Assembly: GCA_000708835.1 (NCBI GenBank)
Contig: DF237017.1
Location: forward strand, 34,964-77,866
Length of the DNA: 42,903 bases
Direction of reading: 5' to 3'
Source of the DNA: Klebsormidium nitens
Taxonomy: Eukaryota; Streptophyta; Klebsormidiophyceae; Klebsormidiales; Klebsormidiaceae
Below the pieces are notes generated by a model. It saw only the letters and a program-made list of their open reading frames with translations. It ran no database searches and was not told where the DNA came from. Made by a program: the position numbers and the translations under genes. This document shows, in pieces, positions 24,301 to 35,523 of the stretch (the first letter of the stretch is position 1; the number at the start of each line of letters is the position of its first letter).

Positions 24301-26563
24301 CGAACCCCGCACCCAGGTACCGCTCAAAGTACCCCACCGCATCCTCCCGCCGCCCCCCCCTCCCCATAACCTCAATCATAACCCCAAACGTCATGCCATC
24401 AGGCTTTAACCCGTCTCTCTCCAACTCGTCCAAAAGTGCCTCCGCCTCGAAACACGCCCCCCCTGGAGCGGCGGCGTTGATCGCGTGGTTGTAAGCGGTG
24501 ACGTCCAGGGGGATCCCCCGGCTCCGGAGGTCGTCTAGAAGTTCCCGCGCGGCCTGCAGGCAGCCCCCCTGCCCGAAGATCCGCAAGAGGTTCCGGTGGT
24601 CGGGCTTGAGGTTGGAACGGCGTTTCAGGACGCGGTAGCAGTCGGCGACCTGAGGGGTAAGTCCTTAAGGTTAAGAGATTGTGGGATCTAGAGACTTCTG
24701 GTTGTCAGCGACTCTTGGCTGATAAGATTGCGTGTTCGAAGTCACTTTGCAACTGTCACAGCACTGGTCTGTCCCCTTCCTGCTTTAATCTTCTGTAGAA
24801 ATGTAAATGGCATCTGCTCCTGAGTTTGCAGGAGACTACACCTCCCTCTTATTCTAATGCAAATCGTGGCACATTCCCGTCTGCCACAATCGTTGTCATA
24901 CCGTGATCATTAAAGACAACAGCATCGGCTTGCCCCTAACAACCTTCGGAGTATGTCCACCAAACGCACTTACTGCTCACATGGACTTGATGCCGATTGG
25001 TGATTCAAAACGTCTTTCTAGGAACGATAGGCTATCCCTGCCACCGAGGCCCTTCTGCTCCAGAATCTTCCATAGCCCTTCCCCTCCTGAATAATAGAGA
25101 GAGTGAGAAGCCACAAAACTTGCTGCGATGCCCAAGTTCGACATGCTTCCATCAGGTCTTGCACTCTTCTTGCCCCCCCAAAACGAGATGCACGGCCGCT
25201 CACCTTCTCGTGCTCTCCTGCGGCCGCCAGGATTGCAAACAGCTTGGCATACGTGTCCTTTACAGGGGGGTGTTTTAATTGCCCCTCCATCCACCGGACA
25301 AGAAGCAGGGCATGCTGCCAACGCCGCCGTGTTTCAAGCTGACACAAAACCAGGTTTGCTCGGTATGGGGTTAGGGCGAAACCCAAGTCGTTAACCAGGG
25401 GAGGAATTGCCTCTGGAGGGGAGTCTGGTGCGAGCGCTTGCAACCTGCCAGGGAGGGATTAGAAGTGGGTCAACGCCGAAACCAAGTTCTTAATGAAGGG
25501 GGTAGATGGTCCTGAAGAATTCCCATTTAGAGGACGTTTGCAACCTGGGAGGTAAGATAGCACATGGGTTTCTGTCAAACCCAGTTCTCCACTCTGGAAT
25601 GATGGCCTCTGGGCAAGCGATGGGACGGTCTTCTAAGTGAGAGATGATCAAGAGTAGAGCCAGATTGTCATAAGTTCAAGCAAGTGGAAAGAGATACACA
25701 TCGACAAGGAACTCGTCTAGCTTCATCGGACTGTCAGCTGAGGGCACCGCTGGCGATGCGTCACATTGCAGTCACCAGATGATCAACAACCCAAAAAGTC
25801 TCTACTTTTGGGGGTGAATTTCCCACGATGAAAGTAGCCTGTTCTTTGCAGTTATACCGGGGAGCTCCCAGCAATGCTCAGCGAGACTCATACATTCAGC
25901 CCAGCATTGGGCCTGCAATCCTGGAAGTCGCTAGATTGCCACTCACTTCATCGTAAACATCTTTACGGCCGCTTTTTCCTTTTCTAGGGTCAACACCGGC
26001 CTGCTTTCCTCTCCAGCCGACTTCAGTTTCGGAGCTGAAATCCCGTCTTTCCGCCGGACTCTCTTTCTCTTGCGTGCTGGCTGGCCAACTGTGGAAGGTT
26101 TCTGTCCAGAGGAAGAATTGGGCAATGTCATCAGCCGATCGCTCAATACTACCATCTCGGTGGTGGCATCCTTCTCAGAGGACTGAGGTTGGGTCCGATC
26201 TTGCTCTACCAATGCTGAGCGATTCTGCCCATCAGATAGGGACAAAGCTGAGAAAGTGGCCCTTGTTCGCCTTTTCAAAGCCTCGAATTCTCTATCATTG
26301 GCTGAAGTCTGTGTGGAACTAAAAGTACCAAAAGCTCTGGTACTAGCACCCTTAAAGGACATCACAGTTGTCCACGAATTGAGAGCGGTCTTTTCTGCCG
26401 CAAGCCCCCTATGCAGACCGGTCAATCCCCTGAGCTGCTCGGCACCTTTGTCCTGGCTCCCAAAGAAAGCACAGAATGCATGTCCCTCGTTGGCTGACCA
26501 GATTGCGGTGGAAGAAGGAATAAGCCCAGTATGAGTTGCTGCTCTAGTTTGGAAAGATCTCAT
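18316..26563 (-). CDS. Pentatricopeptide-repeat (PPR) protein, 1427 aa, 7 exons
   Basis: A helical-repeat RNA-binding protein of the kind that processes organelle transcripts. Exons on the minus strand: 26563-25947, 25444-25204, 24649-24266, 23704-23561, 22562-22335, 21376-21074 and 20682-18316; every join keeps phase. The first about 200 residues are Ser/Thr/Arg-rich, starting MRSFQTRAATHTGLIPSS, consistent with an organelle transit peptide. PPR-like helix pairs run from about 230 to 710 (for example VTAYNHAINAAAPGG, MTFGVMIEVMGRGGR, PTVATYKNLLQALVGGG, NALTYAAVVSALARDGE). More follow in exon 7 (NVFLAVLRVCLKHGELREAL, DWYTFNVWIRFAGRC, VTWNALIGALGAGKRW, SVATYDIVIRLLARAGR). Two long low-complexity inserts interrupt the tract in exon 7. 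The C-terminal about 200 residues are acidic, then Arg-rich. I see no DYW, E or SMR domain, so it is P-class. The ATG at 26563 is the first in-frame one. A gap lies in intron 5. Confidence 0.9.
19200..19545 (-). repeat. Low-complexity coding insert inside the PPR tract
   Basis: About 115 codons rich in Glu, Gly, Val and Arg (GVSKGF, EEVRLGE, GVRKGVRTG types) sit between two PPR motifs. The DNA is a degenerate array around the core ctaacccc/cctctctgg. No PPR helix pattern is present within it. It is probably a disordered loop grown by slippage. Confidence 0.7.
21337..22230 (-). repeat. Tandem array of about 194-bp partial exon copies in PPR intron 5
   Basis: The 5' edge of PPR exon 6 plus its acceptor and upstream intron recurs with a 193-194 bp period. 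Using the acatggg landmark, copies are at 21337 (true exon), 21531, 21873 and 22066, with a truncated exon-only piece near 22185-22225. The 22066 copy still reads EMHAWGCLPSVPMCSALLCA after CCCACAG. The 21873 copy has a stop and a damaged acceptor. The array spans the assembly gap, so the copy number is uncertain. Confidence 0.88.
21541..21844. other. Assembly gap, 304 N
   Basis: An unresolved stretch inside the 194-bp tandem array. Flanking landmarks are 342 bp apart instead of a multiple of about 194, so the gap length is probably an estimate and at least one repeat unit is likely missing or misjudged. Confidence 0.95.
22546..22945 (-). repeat. Two partial copies of PPR exon 5 in the preceding intron
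   Basis: The exon 5' edge (VIESMPLNAAGRRPLV) recurs at 22745-22681 as VIESMPLSAAGRRPLV after TTGTCAG, and at 22936-22870 as VIESMPLNATGRRPLI after a damaged acceptor (CGTAAG). Offsets using the ggcatgct landmark are 181 and 193 bp. The two copies also resemble each other beyond the exon-like part (a CACGAC..TCGA.AA.CAA block), so one copy probably arose from the other. Confidence 0.88.
23410..23559. repeat. 50-bp tandem array, three copies, in PPR intron 4
   Basis: Units begin gggctcc at 23410, 23460 and 23510, an exact 50-bp period. Each has a taagtagtcg-like segment near its end. The last unit abuts the splice donor of exon 4. This is downstream of the exon, unlike the exon-edge copies. 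Confidence 0.85.
23805..23866 (-). pseudogene. Decayed copy of the 5' edge of PPR exon 4
   Basis: Minus strand reads VLSVGGHRELAAMHFSL against ALVGGGQAELAEKHFRE in the true exon (23704 onward). Offset is 155 bp, again in the intron just upstream. The region matching the acceptor is poor. Confidence 0.7.
25466..25640 (-). repeat. Decayed copies of the 5' edge of PPR exon 2
   Basis: A first copy at about 25466-25555 is offset 100 bp from the exon edge (cgtttgcaacctgggagg against cgcttgcaacctgccagg, and ccgaaaccaagttcttaa against gcgaaacccaagtcgttaa). A second, weaker copy is at about 25575-25625 (gtcaaacccagttct, gcctctgggcaagcg). Both lie in the intron upstream of the exon on the minus strand. 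Confidence 0.7.
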
Positions 26564-27584
26564 TGTAACGGACTCAGCAAACGCTGCAGCTCCAATTGTT
26601 CTGGACGTAGAGGACAATCAACGTGCATCAGCGACCGGCCCTAAAATAATGGACCCCTCTCTAGCGGCGGAGGGCTTGATGATGGGAAAAGCTAGATTAG
26701 TTGCTGACAGATTGAAACAGAACCTTTGCATACACTGCGGGTGGGCATTGCTCCTGTGCTGATCACTTGCTCTCGTTCCAGCCATCTACGGTAGATTCTG
26801 AACATACGGCAGTCGCCTTAACGTTTAATAAGACTAAGTTATCACCATGATTCATAAATCATCTCGAGCCTGAGGCTTGGCTAAGTTTGCAACACGGTAA
26901 TGGTTGACACGGTGGGACGAGCAGGTCACCGGGTCGGTCGATCGCGGGACTGATCGGGACGGAAAATTTTGTAATGCGCAGAGGCACCTACCCGGTAGGC
27001 ATTCCCGCCCTCTTTCTGACTTTCTGAACCGTAGCAAACCGGAGGGAATGTCACCCCCCCGAGGGCTCCCGCTTGATCCTCTTGCGGCCCTTGTTTCGTA
27101 TCCTACCTGTGCGGACGCCGGGACGGGACCCACCTCCAAATGTATCATTGTATGATCAGGGGGATCACCCTCTGCACGGCCCGCCATGAGCTTTGAACAT
27201 GATGAAGACCTGCCTGGCAGACTGCAGAGGCACGTACTGGCACTGGCAGCCATCAATGTCATGGAGCTCAGGCCCAGGCCCAGGGGCTAGGGTTCAGGAA
27301 GCAGTTGATAACGGTTCGTAACATGGTTTCCGAGGCGACCAGAGAGCTCTTAATTTTGATTGCAAGACAATGGGCAAGATGGTTCTGAACCTGCCTCTTC
27401 CTCTTGTGCTGTAACTCAAAGCGGGGCACACTCTCATCACTATCTAGCTCGATTGAGCTTCTTCCATGCTTTTTCAGCAAAGTTCCGTGATGCCTGACGG
27501 GGCTCGCACGTCGGAGTCACATGCAGAATAGATTGAAAGTAGATCACAAGCAAGGGCTGAAGGTAGACAGCACGGTCTCGTGAG
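26564..27584. other. Divergent intergenic region between PPR gene and 19-exon gene
   Basis: About 1 kb between opposite-facing start codons, presumably with both promoters. Short ORFs on both strands lack coding character. No regulatory motif can be named with confidence. Confidence 0.55.
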
Positions 27585-30500
27585 ATGGCCGCCCTTTGTC
27601 TTGCTGGGAAGTGGATGTTTCCCGCAGACTTTACTAAGGAAGAAGCACGTGTGGAGACACACACAAACAACGAAGGGGAGATTCAGTATTTTGTACATGA
27701 ATCAAGTCATGAAGAAGCTGGAACATCTGCTAAGAAATATCCGGTCACATGCTTTGTTCCCCGCTTTCCAGGTGAGGTGCTTGTACACTCGACTTCCTGT
27801 GCATGTCCTGATTGCAAATTCATTTGCAGACTTATCTGTAACTGTAATAGCTGCTTGCAGTCTCCTTTGAAGAGTGATTGTTGCAGGTTTATGATGTGCC
27901 CCGTTTGCCCCTTGGCAGATGAGCTGTCCATTTTTGAACTGCAAGAGCGGCCAATTGTCCAGCTGGATGGGGAATCCAGAGCGCGAACGATGCAAGCTGA
28001 ATTAGACAGGAGCCCCCTGGTTCAAAGGCACTTGGTCCATTTCAAGGTCAAGCAGATTACAGACATCCTGGGTTGCAAGTAAGTGCTTTGGACATTTGCA
28101 GGATGTCGTGCGCTTTCTTATGGCTGTTTTGCTTTGTACTGCTTTGCACTCGTTGCTCAGGATTCTTCAGAGCTTTTTCCTACTTGTGTGAGGATGGGTG
28201 CATTTGAGATCTCCATATCCATTTGGTCAACGATTCCTGCTCTGCCAACTTACAGCCTGACATTTTGGGTCTTCTTGCAGGGAGTCAATTTTTTACGGGT
28301 CTGTGGTAAAGATGCTACTTCCAGGAGATAATAGCAAAGCTGTGAACCTCATTGCCTCCCAGATTTGCGGAGATGTCTCTGCAACTTGAAGAGCGGGGCA
28401 TCCTTTTGGGGCTCTCTGGAGCCTCATGTGAAGGTGGGCTGCTCGCTCTTTCCCTACTCCTGTGTGTGTGTTTGTGGCGTGTGATGGCGTCTGTTGGAAT
28501 GGCTTCCATTGTTCCTGCACCCATGTTTTGAGCCCTAACAGCAATCAGCATGTTCTGCAGGGGATTGTGCACATGCACGCGATGCACTATCGGTCCCTGG
28601 GGCTTTCAACAGAGAAGATTCCCCATCTCTGTGACGATTTTTATAGGCTTGCTGCTGAGTATGGGAAGGACTTCGCAGTGCTACCTGACCAGGACAACCT
28701 TGCCAGTTCGTATCTTCCTATCCTGGCTGTAATGGTCGCCTTGACACAGCGTGGCCTGAGAGAAGACGAGAACTCTTCTCAAGGGTTCCTTGAACTCGTT
28801 TCACTAATGAGCATCTTTGGAACCTTCGGCGCTGTCGTCCTCCTCAACAATACTCTCTGGATTAACAGCGGGGACCGAGACTGGAAGGTGACTGAGGTGA
28901 GTACACGACATACCTGATTGGAAAAGCTGGATGGATTTGTGCATGTGCATGTTGCTTACAAACAGGATGCATCAAAAAGAAGCATGCTTACTCTCTTATA
29001 CTACTTGCATTGAAGGTTCGGTGTTAAGAATCATGCCCGCCTTGCATTGCAGGGGAACACCAGCATTCACATGGTTTTTCAATCCAACAACACCTTGTTT
29101 GAGGCGGGCAGGCTGTCCGCAATTGCAGCCATGATACTGGGGAGAGGCACCCGGTAAAGCTCGACCCCCTAGCATTTTTCCACGAGAGCTGGAGATGCCT
29201 TGCAAACTTGGTTCGCTGCAGTTCCGGCCTTGCATTTATTTCCTTCTTGACTGGATAAAGGAGCTTCTTTGCTGAAGTTGTTGCGGTTCATGCCAAACCA
29301 ATTGTTGTGTTGAAAAAAGAAGCGAAAGTTCTGTCAGTCTGCTAATCGCGAAGAATCTGCAGTTTGCTTCATTGGGGAATTGACCGATTGATATCTGAGG
29401 TTCCCGACACATGATCAGAAAACACTTTTTCGGGGAAGTGTTGCTTAACAGACCGCGTGGGTCAAGCAGGGAAGCTTTTCGGCAGCATGGGGAGGTGCTC
29501 CGGGCGGATTTTCTGCTGCGAGATGGCCTTCCGGTGGACTCTTACGAGGCCAAGGACTTGCGCGTGGAAATGGAAGCTCAAGTCTGTGACCTCACAGAGA
29601 AGGTGCTCTTTCATGGTAAGGTGCAACTCCTCTGTGAAGCTTTCCCAGCATCTTTGCATCGTGCTTGGATACGAGACTCCTTCCGTGGAATTGGTGTTGG
29701 TGATTACCGACAGAAATCAAACACGTTCTTTAAGGTTTTGTTAGCCAAATGTTACTCTGTTCTGGTTGCAAGCTCGGTTCAACATACTGGCTGTCTCCAG
29801 AGTCTTCACATTAGCTAGCGGCATTTTGAATCATGACGTGTCACACATACGTTGGTAATCACATCCCAAAAACGGCGCCTTTTCCCACTTTATTTTACAG
29901 AGAAGACGTTTGGGGCGCCAATCCAAGTTCTGCAACTTGTAGAGTTGGCAGCTCAGTCTCGAATCATGCACGTTGTGGAGGCTGCTATGACCTGCATGTT
30001 GAAGGGGGAGGCCGGGCTCAACGTGCACAGCACTGACATCAAGGTGTACAATCAGAGGTTCCGGAAGTTCTGCGAGGATGTTCGTCCTATGTACAGGTAA
30101 ACTTAAAGCAGCGAAAGTTCTAAAAGAGCGGCAGTCTGCAGTAAACAGAATGCCCTTTGTGAGCCGACCATGAGAATGTTACAATTCCAGATATAGTTCT
30201 TTCTCTCTTTTGCTCTGATGGCCGATCATTCATCATTTCAGTTTCTCGTGTTCGTCTTTGCTATTTGTGCATGGCGGGGAGCTGCCTGAGAACGGAGGCT
30301 TGTGTGCAGGGCTCTGCGCAGCCTCCATGGCCGGAAGTCGGAACGTGACGACCTTGCGCCTCCCGATAACCCAGATGTCGGGGCCAACGACTCCGAAAAC
30401 TCCTCATCCGACGAGGCCGAGTCGTCAGACGAGTCCACTCAGAGCGACCAGTCCGACCAGAAGCAGCTCGACGATATTACTGAACAGCTCAAGAAACTCG

Positions 30501-33500
30501 CCTTTCCTTCTGATCAAAGGTGCCCAATCTTGATCAAAGCAAATGGTGGCGAGCTTCAGTCTCCGTCGAGGATTTCATCCGAAAACGCGTTTGTTATTGC
30601 TTGCGTCGCCCTGTCGTTCGTTTACTCCGTGTCTTGAGATCACCCTGTTTGTCGAGATTAGCGTTTCACGTTTTTCTTAGGTTGACTAGAGGTGGGGGGC
30701 TTTCTCTTGCAGGGAGAGTCATACTTTCTCTCTGCGTTCTGAGGGGAGCTCGCCGGCCGTGCCCCTCTATGGCTTCTTGGACCCCAGACTGCGGACGGAA
30801 GTCACTCCTCGGCACCACAGTCTGGGGGCCCAAACGGAAAAGACTCTTGACGAGATCTGGTGAGTCTGTTGTGCCTCCGCCGAATGGTGGGTAAAAAATT
30901 GAAGACTGCAAAGCCTCATGATCAGCTCAGCATCTGCTGATAGCTTGTACATCAGTTTATTTTCATGAAAAGTAAAACAACTGCGGATAGTCAAAGCCTG
31001 AAGTCTGTAAGCCTCAAAAAAGCGCAAAAGCATTCAAAAAAGCAGGATCGAGTTGGTGCAAGGGAATTGGTTATGTTACTCAACGTGTCTGAGTTTTTGT
31101 TCCTGGAAGCGATGATTGATAGCAACCACAACCTTGAGACGTGCAAACGAACAGCAACTTCGAACTCGTCGAAATTGTCGCATCCAAAAGCGCCTTAAAT
31201 TTCCATTCTTAAACCTGCAGGGCGACGATATCTTCGAGCACTGCTTGGGAAGCTATCTGCTTCGTCCCCAACGCAAGCCCTCTCGACACCAATTGTGTAA
31301 AGAAGCTGGTAAGCTTCGCTATGAAAGACTGTCAGCTTGATCTAGGTTGTGCGGCAAAGCAGGCCCATCAACTCGAATCCCCTGAACTTTACCTCTTCCA
31401 TCGGCGTCGTGGCTGATCCCTCTAATCGTCGACTTTGATGAAGCGCTACTTGGCTGGAGATCCTCTATCGATTCAGTATCTTTGATCTATGATGAAAGAT
31501 AAGGGCTTTCATCACAGATTATGTCATAATGTATCCTATCCATTTCGTGATTCACTCCTTCCCATGCTCCTATGTGCTTTCGATCTTCAGCTTTTCCTTG
31601 TTGAGTCTGGACATACGTCGTCTCGTGCAGGTCACTTGGCTGGTTGAGAGCGAGCAGCTGTTGTGCTTTCCCTGCGTTCCTGCCGAGGAGAGCGGACCTC
31701 CGGAGGGTTGGCTGGTGCCCCTCTGTTTCACGGATCCCGAGTCGCTGAGCAAGCGTGCATGCTTTGAGCTACACAATAAGCTCGAGGAGCAACACCGCTT
31801 CGCTGTCCTGCTTCTTTACGGTGTCAAAGACCGGGGCCCGTGGAAAGTCTTGCCGACGGAGGTCCCAAGGGCCGAGGATCGGCAGTTGGCGAACCACACG
31901 CTGCCGCTTCTTGAGGAGCTGATCCGCCGGATCCTCGCTCTCGCGGAGAAAGAGGCCGGAACTGCGCCCCCCGAGGCATACAGCTTTGAAGGAGATTGGA
32001 TTCGCCAGCGTAAGAAACTGGACCTTGAACCGTGTTCCTGCTCTGCTTAGAGTGTTCGTGCTTGACCATGTTGCTCTGCGTCAGCCTTGTTTATGGTCGT
32101 GCTGGAGCATGACTAAGCTTTCGAATGATCATTTCTGCATAATCGAGACGTCAAACGATTGAGATTGCGGAGGGAAGGAAATCAGTCCCTTTTAAGCTCT
32201 TCGTCTTTCATTTCGCCAGCCTCCTAAGTGCTGAAAACCTTCAGTGACTAGAAGAGGAGGTAGGGGCTCAGCTGTACGAGTCCGGCTGGAGACGTTGGGT
32301 ACGGAAGTTCTTCGAGTCAGTCAAATAATACGCAAGCACCACTGTTTACAACTCGACTCGAGGGAAGCAAGTCTGATCTTGTTGCAGGCGGAATTGCGCC
32401 GGAAAGCCCGTTTCTCAGCATCGATCACAGTATCGGCGGTTCGACAAGCGGGAGCCAGGCTGGCGGAACGTCTGCTGGTCCGTTGGAGCGCCACGCCCCG
32501 GTTTCGGACGAGCAAACCACCGAACAGTACGTCCGAAGCTGCTCCCACCTCGGAGTGAGCGTGGAGTGGATGACCAGTTTCCTTTCTGGGCGACAAAAGC
32601 CCCCAAACTGTAAGATTTCCCACTCACATACTGTGCCACGTAGGATGAGTGAAGAAACGGTTTCTTTTTGCGGGTTTCTGATGGTCACAGCTGCAGAGAA
32701 GCAGAGTTTTTGCTTCCTTGTGTTTGGTACAATGCGTTCAAGATTGTTCCTATGATATCCGCGTTTGAGTTGTAACGAAAAGCTCCACGTGCCTCCTTCA
32801 GAAGGTGTTCTCGCTGATGAACCTTTCCAAGAATGGATTCGATGACAACACAGACGAAGCCGGCCTACGTTCTTTTCAAGATCAGGAAAAGTAGTCCTTG
32901 ATCCTTTTGCAGACCTGGAGCTTGTCTAGTATACCGATCCTCAACTTTAACCCCATACATCATGAAAACCCAGGTCTCAATTGTGTCCTACTTGACTCCT
33001 TTTGTCTGCAGGGTTACGGAGCTACCGGTTGAGACTCGGGCCCTGGAGGAAAGCGAGGTTTCGCAAGAAGAGCACCCCTACCAGTGCTGGCACGATGGTG
33101 AGCCAGCGCGTGCTGGTATTGGGCTCACACTATACCAGAGGTAAGGATTCTGCGGCACAAATCCGCGCGCACATGTTCGATAAGCAAGTCTCGAAGGGCA
33201 ACTTGTTCCAGGTCGCTTCTCGTGGGTTCCCGGTCCAGGAGTCAGCGAAGCCCGTTCTGTCGTGCAAGCTAGCAGAGACAAGGCGTTCCGGTGCCACCTT
33301 AGTGGCAGATTGACGGCTTTGTCTCCTCTTATTTTGTTCCTACAACGACTTCTAGCTGTATCTCCTTTGTTCATCAGGGCGTCAGTAAGCACTTTCCGAG
33401 TAGCTTGCCCCTTTTGAGAAAGTGCACCTGTCGAGATGCAAGGTACTGGTCACCAAGAATGGCTCGGAAGGTTGCTGTCGCAATTGCATCTCCGCAAATT

Positions 33501-35523
33501 TCTGCCTGCTTCTCAAAGTCCTGAAGCCACCACCACTGTCAATTTTCTATCTCTTGGCAGTTCTCGTCGAGCTCGCTGTTCCTGTCCCCTTGACGTAGTC
33601 AGACGAATTGTAGAACTGCTGTCTGTCTTTGGAAGCTTCTTGTCGTGAAAATAGATTTTCCCCGTCCTTGGTGATCCAGGTGGAAAGGGTCAGAAAAGAC
33701 GTTTCTCGACCGTGCAAGCACCTGTTCCAAGCGCCCCTGCCAAACAGAGGAAGGGAAGGACAGCTTCCGATCTGAGGACGCATTGCGTCCAGGCCCGTTT
33801 CATGGAAGACCAGGCTGCAGGTATTGCGTCTTGCCATTCCGACGATCCTTGAGGAATGCTTGCCCGGGACAACTTTTTGTTTGCGCGGCTCTATCTGCTC
33901 AAAACGGAAAGCAGTTTCCGACTGAGCAGGTTGGGTTACGTCATGAAAGAAGAGCACTCCTATCCTGAAGTCGCCTGAAAACCGCGCTTTTGCGTTGAAG
34001 GGCCACTTCGATGCACCTGATACATCTTCGAGAAGTTTATTGCACGCTTGAGCTCGTTCGCGGGTTTGAGACTACTATGCTACGTGCTCTGACACCCGGT
34101 TTCGGGGGTCAAGCAATTCTGGTTTATCCTGTACCCTACCGTGTGGGCATGCTTCTTTCTAATTATGCTCTCCTTTTCGTAAGTGGCAGTAGCAGGAGCA
34201 TTAGAGCCGGTAAGTCTAGAGCGCCTTTGCCTATTCTACTGCGCAGGGTTGCCCCAACAACAGCAGGAGACGCCACGGCAACCACAGGCAGCGCCGCACC
34301 GGTTCGAGGTACCACCCGCACATAGACGCGGGGGCGGCGCTTCTGTGGAGCGCATGAGCATCGACAGCGCATGTGAGCGGATTCTTTGCCAGAACGTTGG
34401 AACGTGTTCGTTTGCGCTTTCGATAGAACTGGGTCGTGCACGCTGGGTAGCAGCCACTGGCGTTTTCAAAGGTTGTCGGTGCCGTCGCCCGCAGCCGTAG
34501 CAGCCTGACCCCTTGAAAGCAAACTTTGAAGTTCTCTGTGACACCGAATTCGATTTATCACAGGTGTTGATGGTGCGCCGGCCTTGCCCGACCCGGAACC
34601 TATATCCAGCTCATGGGGCCTGCGTAGCACTCCGAATGAATTCTTGCCGGACGAAGATCAGTTCTTCGAAGATCTGGAGGGCCTTCCCCAAGCCGCCCGT
34701 AAGTAGATATTGCTCGCCCAGTTGAATCAGGTAGCGAGCCGCCTGTCATCCGCTACTGAAGCCTTTGAGCGTCCTCGGCCTTTGTCTTTCTCGTCACAAG
34801 TATTCTTTTCTCGCTTTGAATTCTGAGTTGTTGCTCTGTTTGTAAGCTGAATCTAAACCCGCTTGCATCTTCACTGTCCCCTGGACTTGCCCACGCGGGG
34901 CTGAAAGAGGTGTCTGCTTTTGCAGCTTACCTCGACTCGATGGACTTGGGCTGTGCTGACCTGTCTAGCGAGAAAGGTGGCATGCCAGACGACGTCCTTC
35001 GTTGGAACGACTCCCCTGACCTTACGGAACCGACTGGTATGCTCTGTCACGCCCTTCACGGTCTTCAGTTACATGGCTGGTGGGGTAGGAACCAATGACT
35101 GTGTGTATCCGTTGATTAAGCAATCTTTGTCTGAAGTCGCAAATCGATCCGCGCTGCTGACGTCATTCTGGCTTTTGCACAGTTTCATTCTGTGGTCTTG
35201 GTACCCGCTTTACATATGCTCCTCGTCAACAGGGTTCGATTCCCTGGAAGGTCTTCGCTTTAGAAAGGGGGACCTTACTTTACCAACCTCGAAAGCTGCA
35301 CCAGATTCTGATTAAAGAGCATGCAGCACGAGTCTGCCGTGTCGCCTACGCCTCGTTCAGAGACGTAAATCTGATCATGACATCACAGTACGATCTCACT
35401 CCCCTCGCATTTGCAGATGCGGGGGGAACCTTGGCGTTCGCTCAGGGCAGCCCTACGTCACCTCTTCAAGCATACAGCTCGTCGTCCTCCTCTTTCAGCC
35501 CCCCGCCTGCACGCCTGCATTAG
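27585..35523 (+). CDS. Unrecognised protein, 978 aa in 19 exons
   Basis: Exons: 27585-27771, 27919-28078, 28281-28305, 28561-28896, 29053-29153, 29470-29615, 29901-30096, 30310-30519, 30713-30859, 31221-31308, 31631-32009, 32388-32554, 32802-32890, 33012-33097, 33680-33820, 34247-34372, 34564-34698, 34926-35036 and 35417-35523. Phases agree at all 18 joins, which makes one gene very likely. I do not recognise a family. Residues 1-124 have mixed composition. Residues 125-236 look helical with hydrophobic runs (YLPILAVMVALTQ; FLELVSLMSIFGTFGAVVLL at about 200-219, possibly buried rather than membrane). An acidic Ser/Asp/Glu stretch lies near 405-435. Residues 533-658 form a second folded-looking block (VTWLVESEQLLCFPC and onward). 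The last about 300 residues are Gln/Pro/Ser-rich and probably disordered, ending in a Ser run. The third exon is the least certain: its donor (GTAAAG) was chosen to keep phase. Confidence 0.78.

Noticed and set aside
35222-35260. tRNA-like T-arm (caggg-ttcgatt-ccctg)
   Set aside because: The stem and loop are right, but no matching acceptor stem or D-arm/A-box is found at the expected distance. It lies in an intron.
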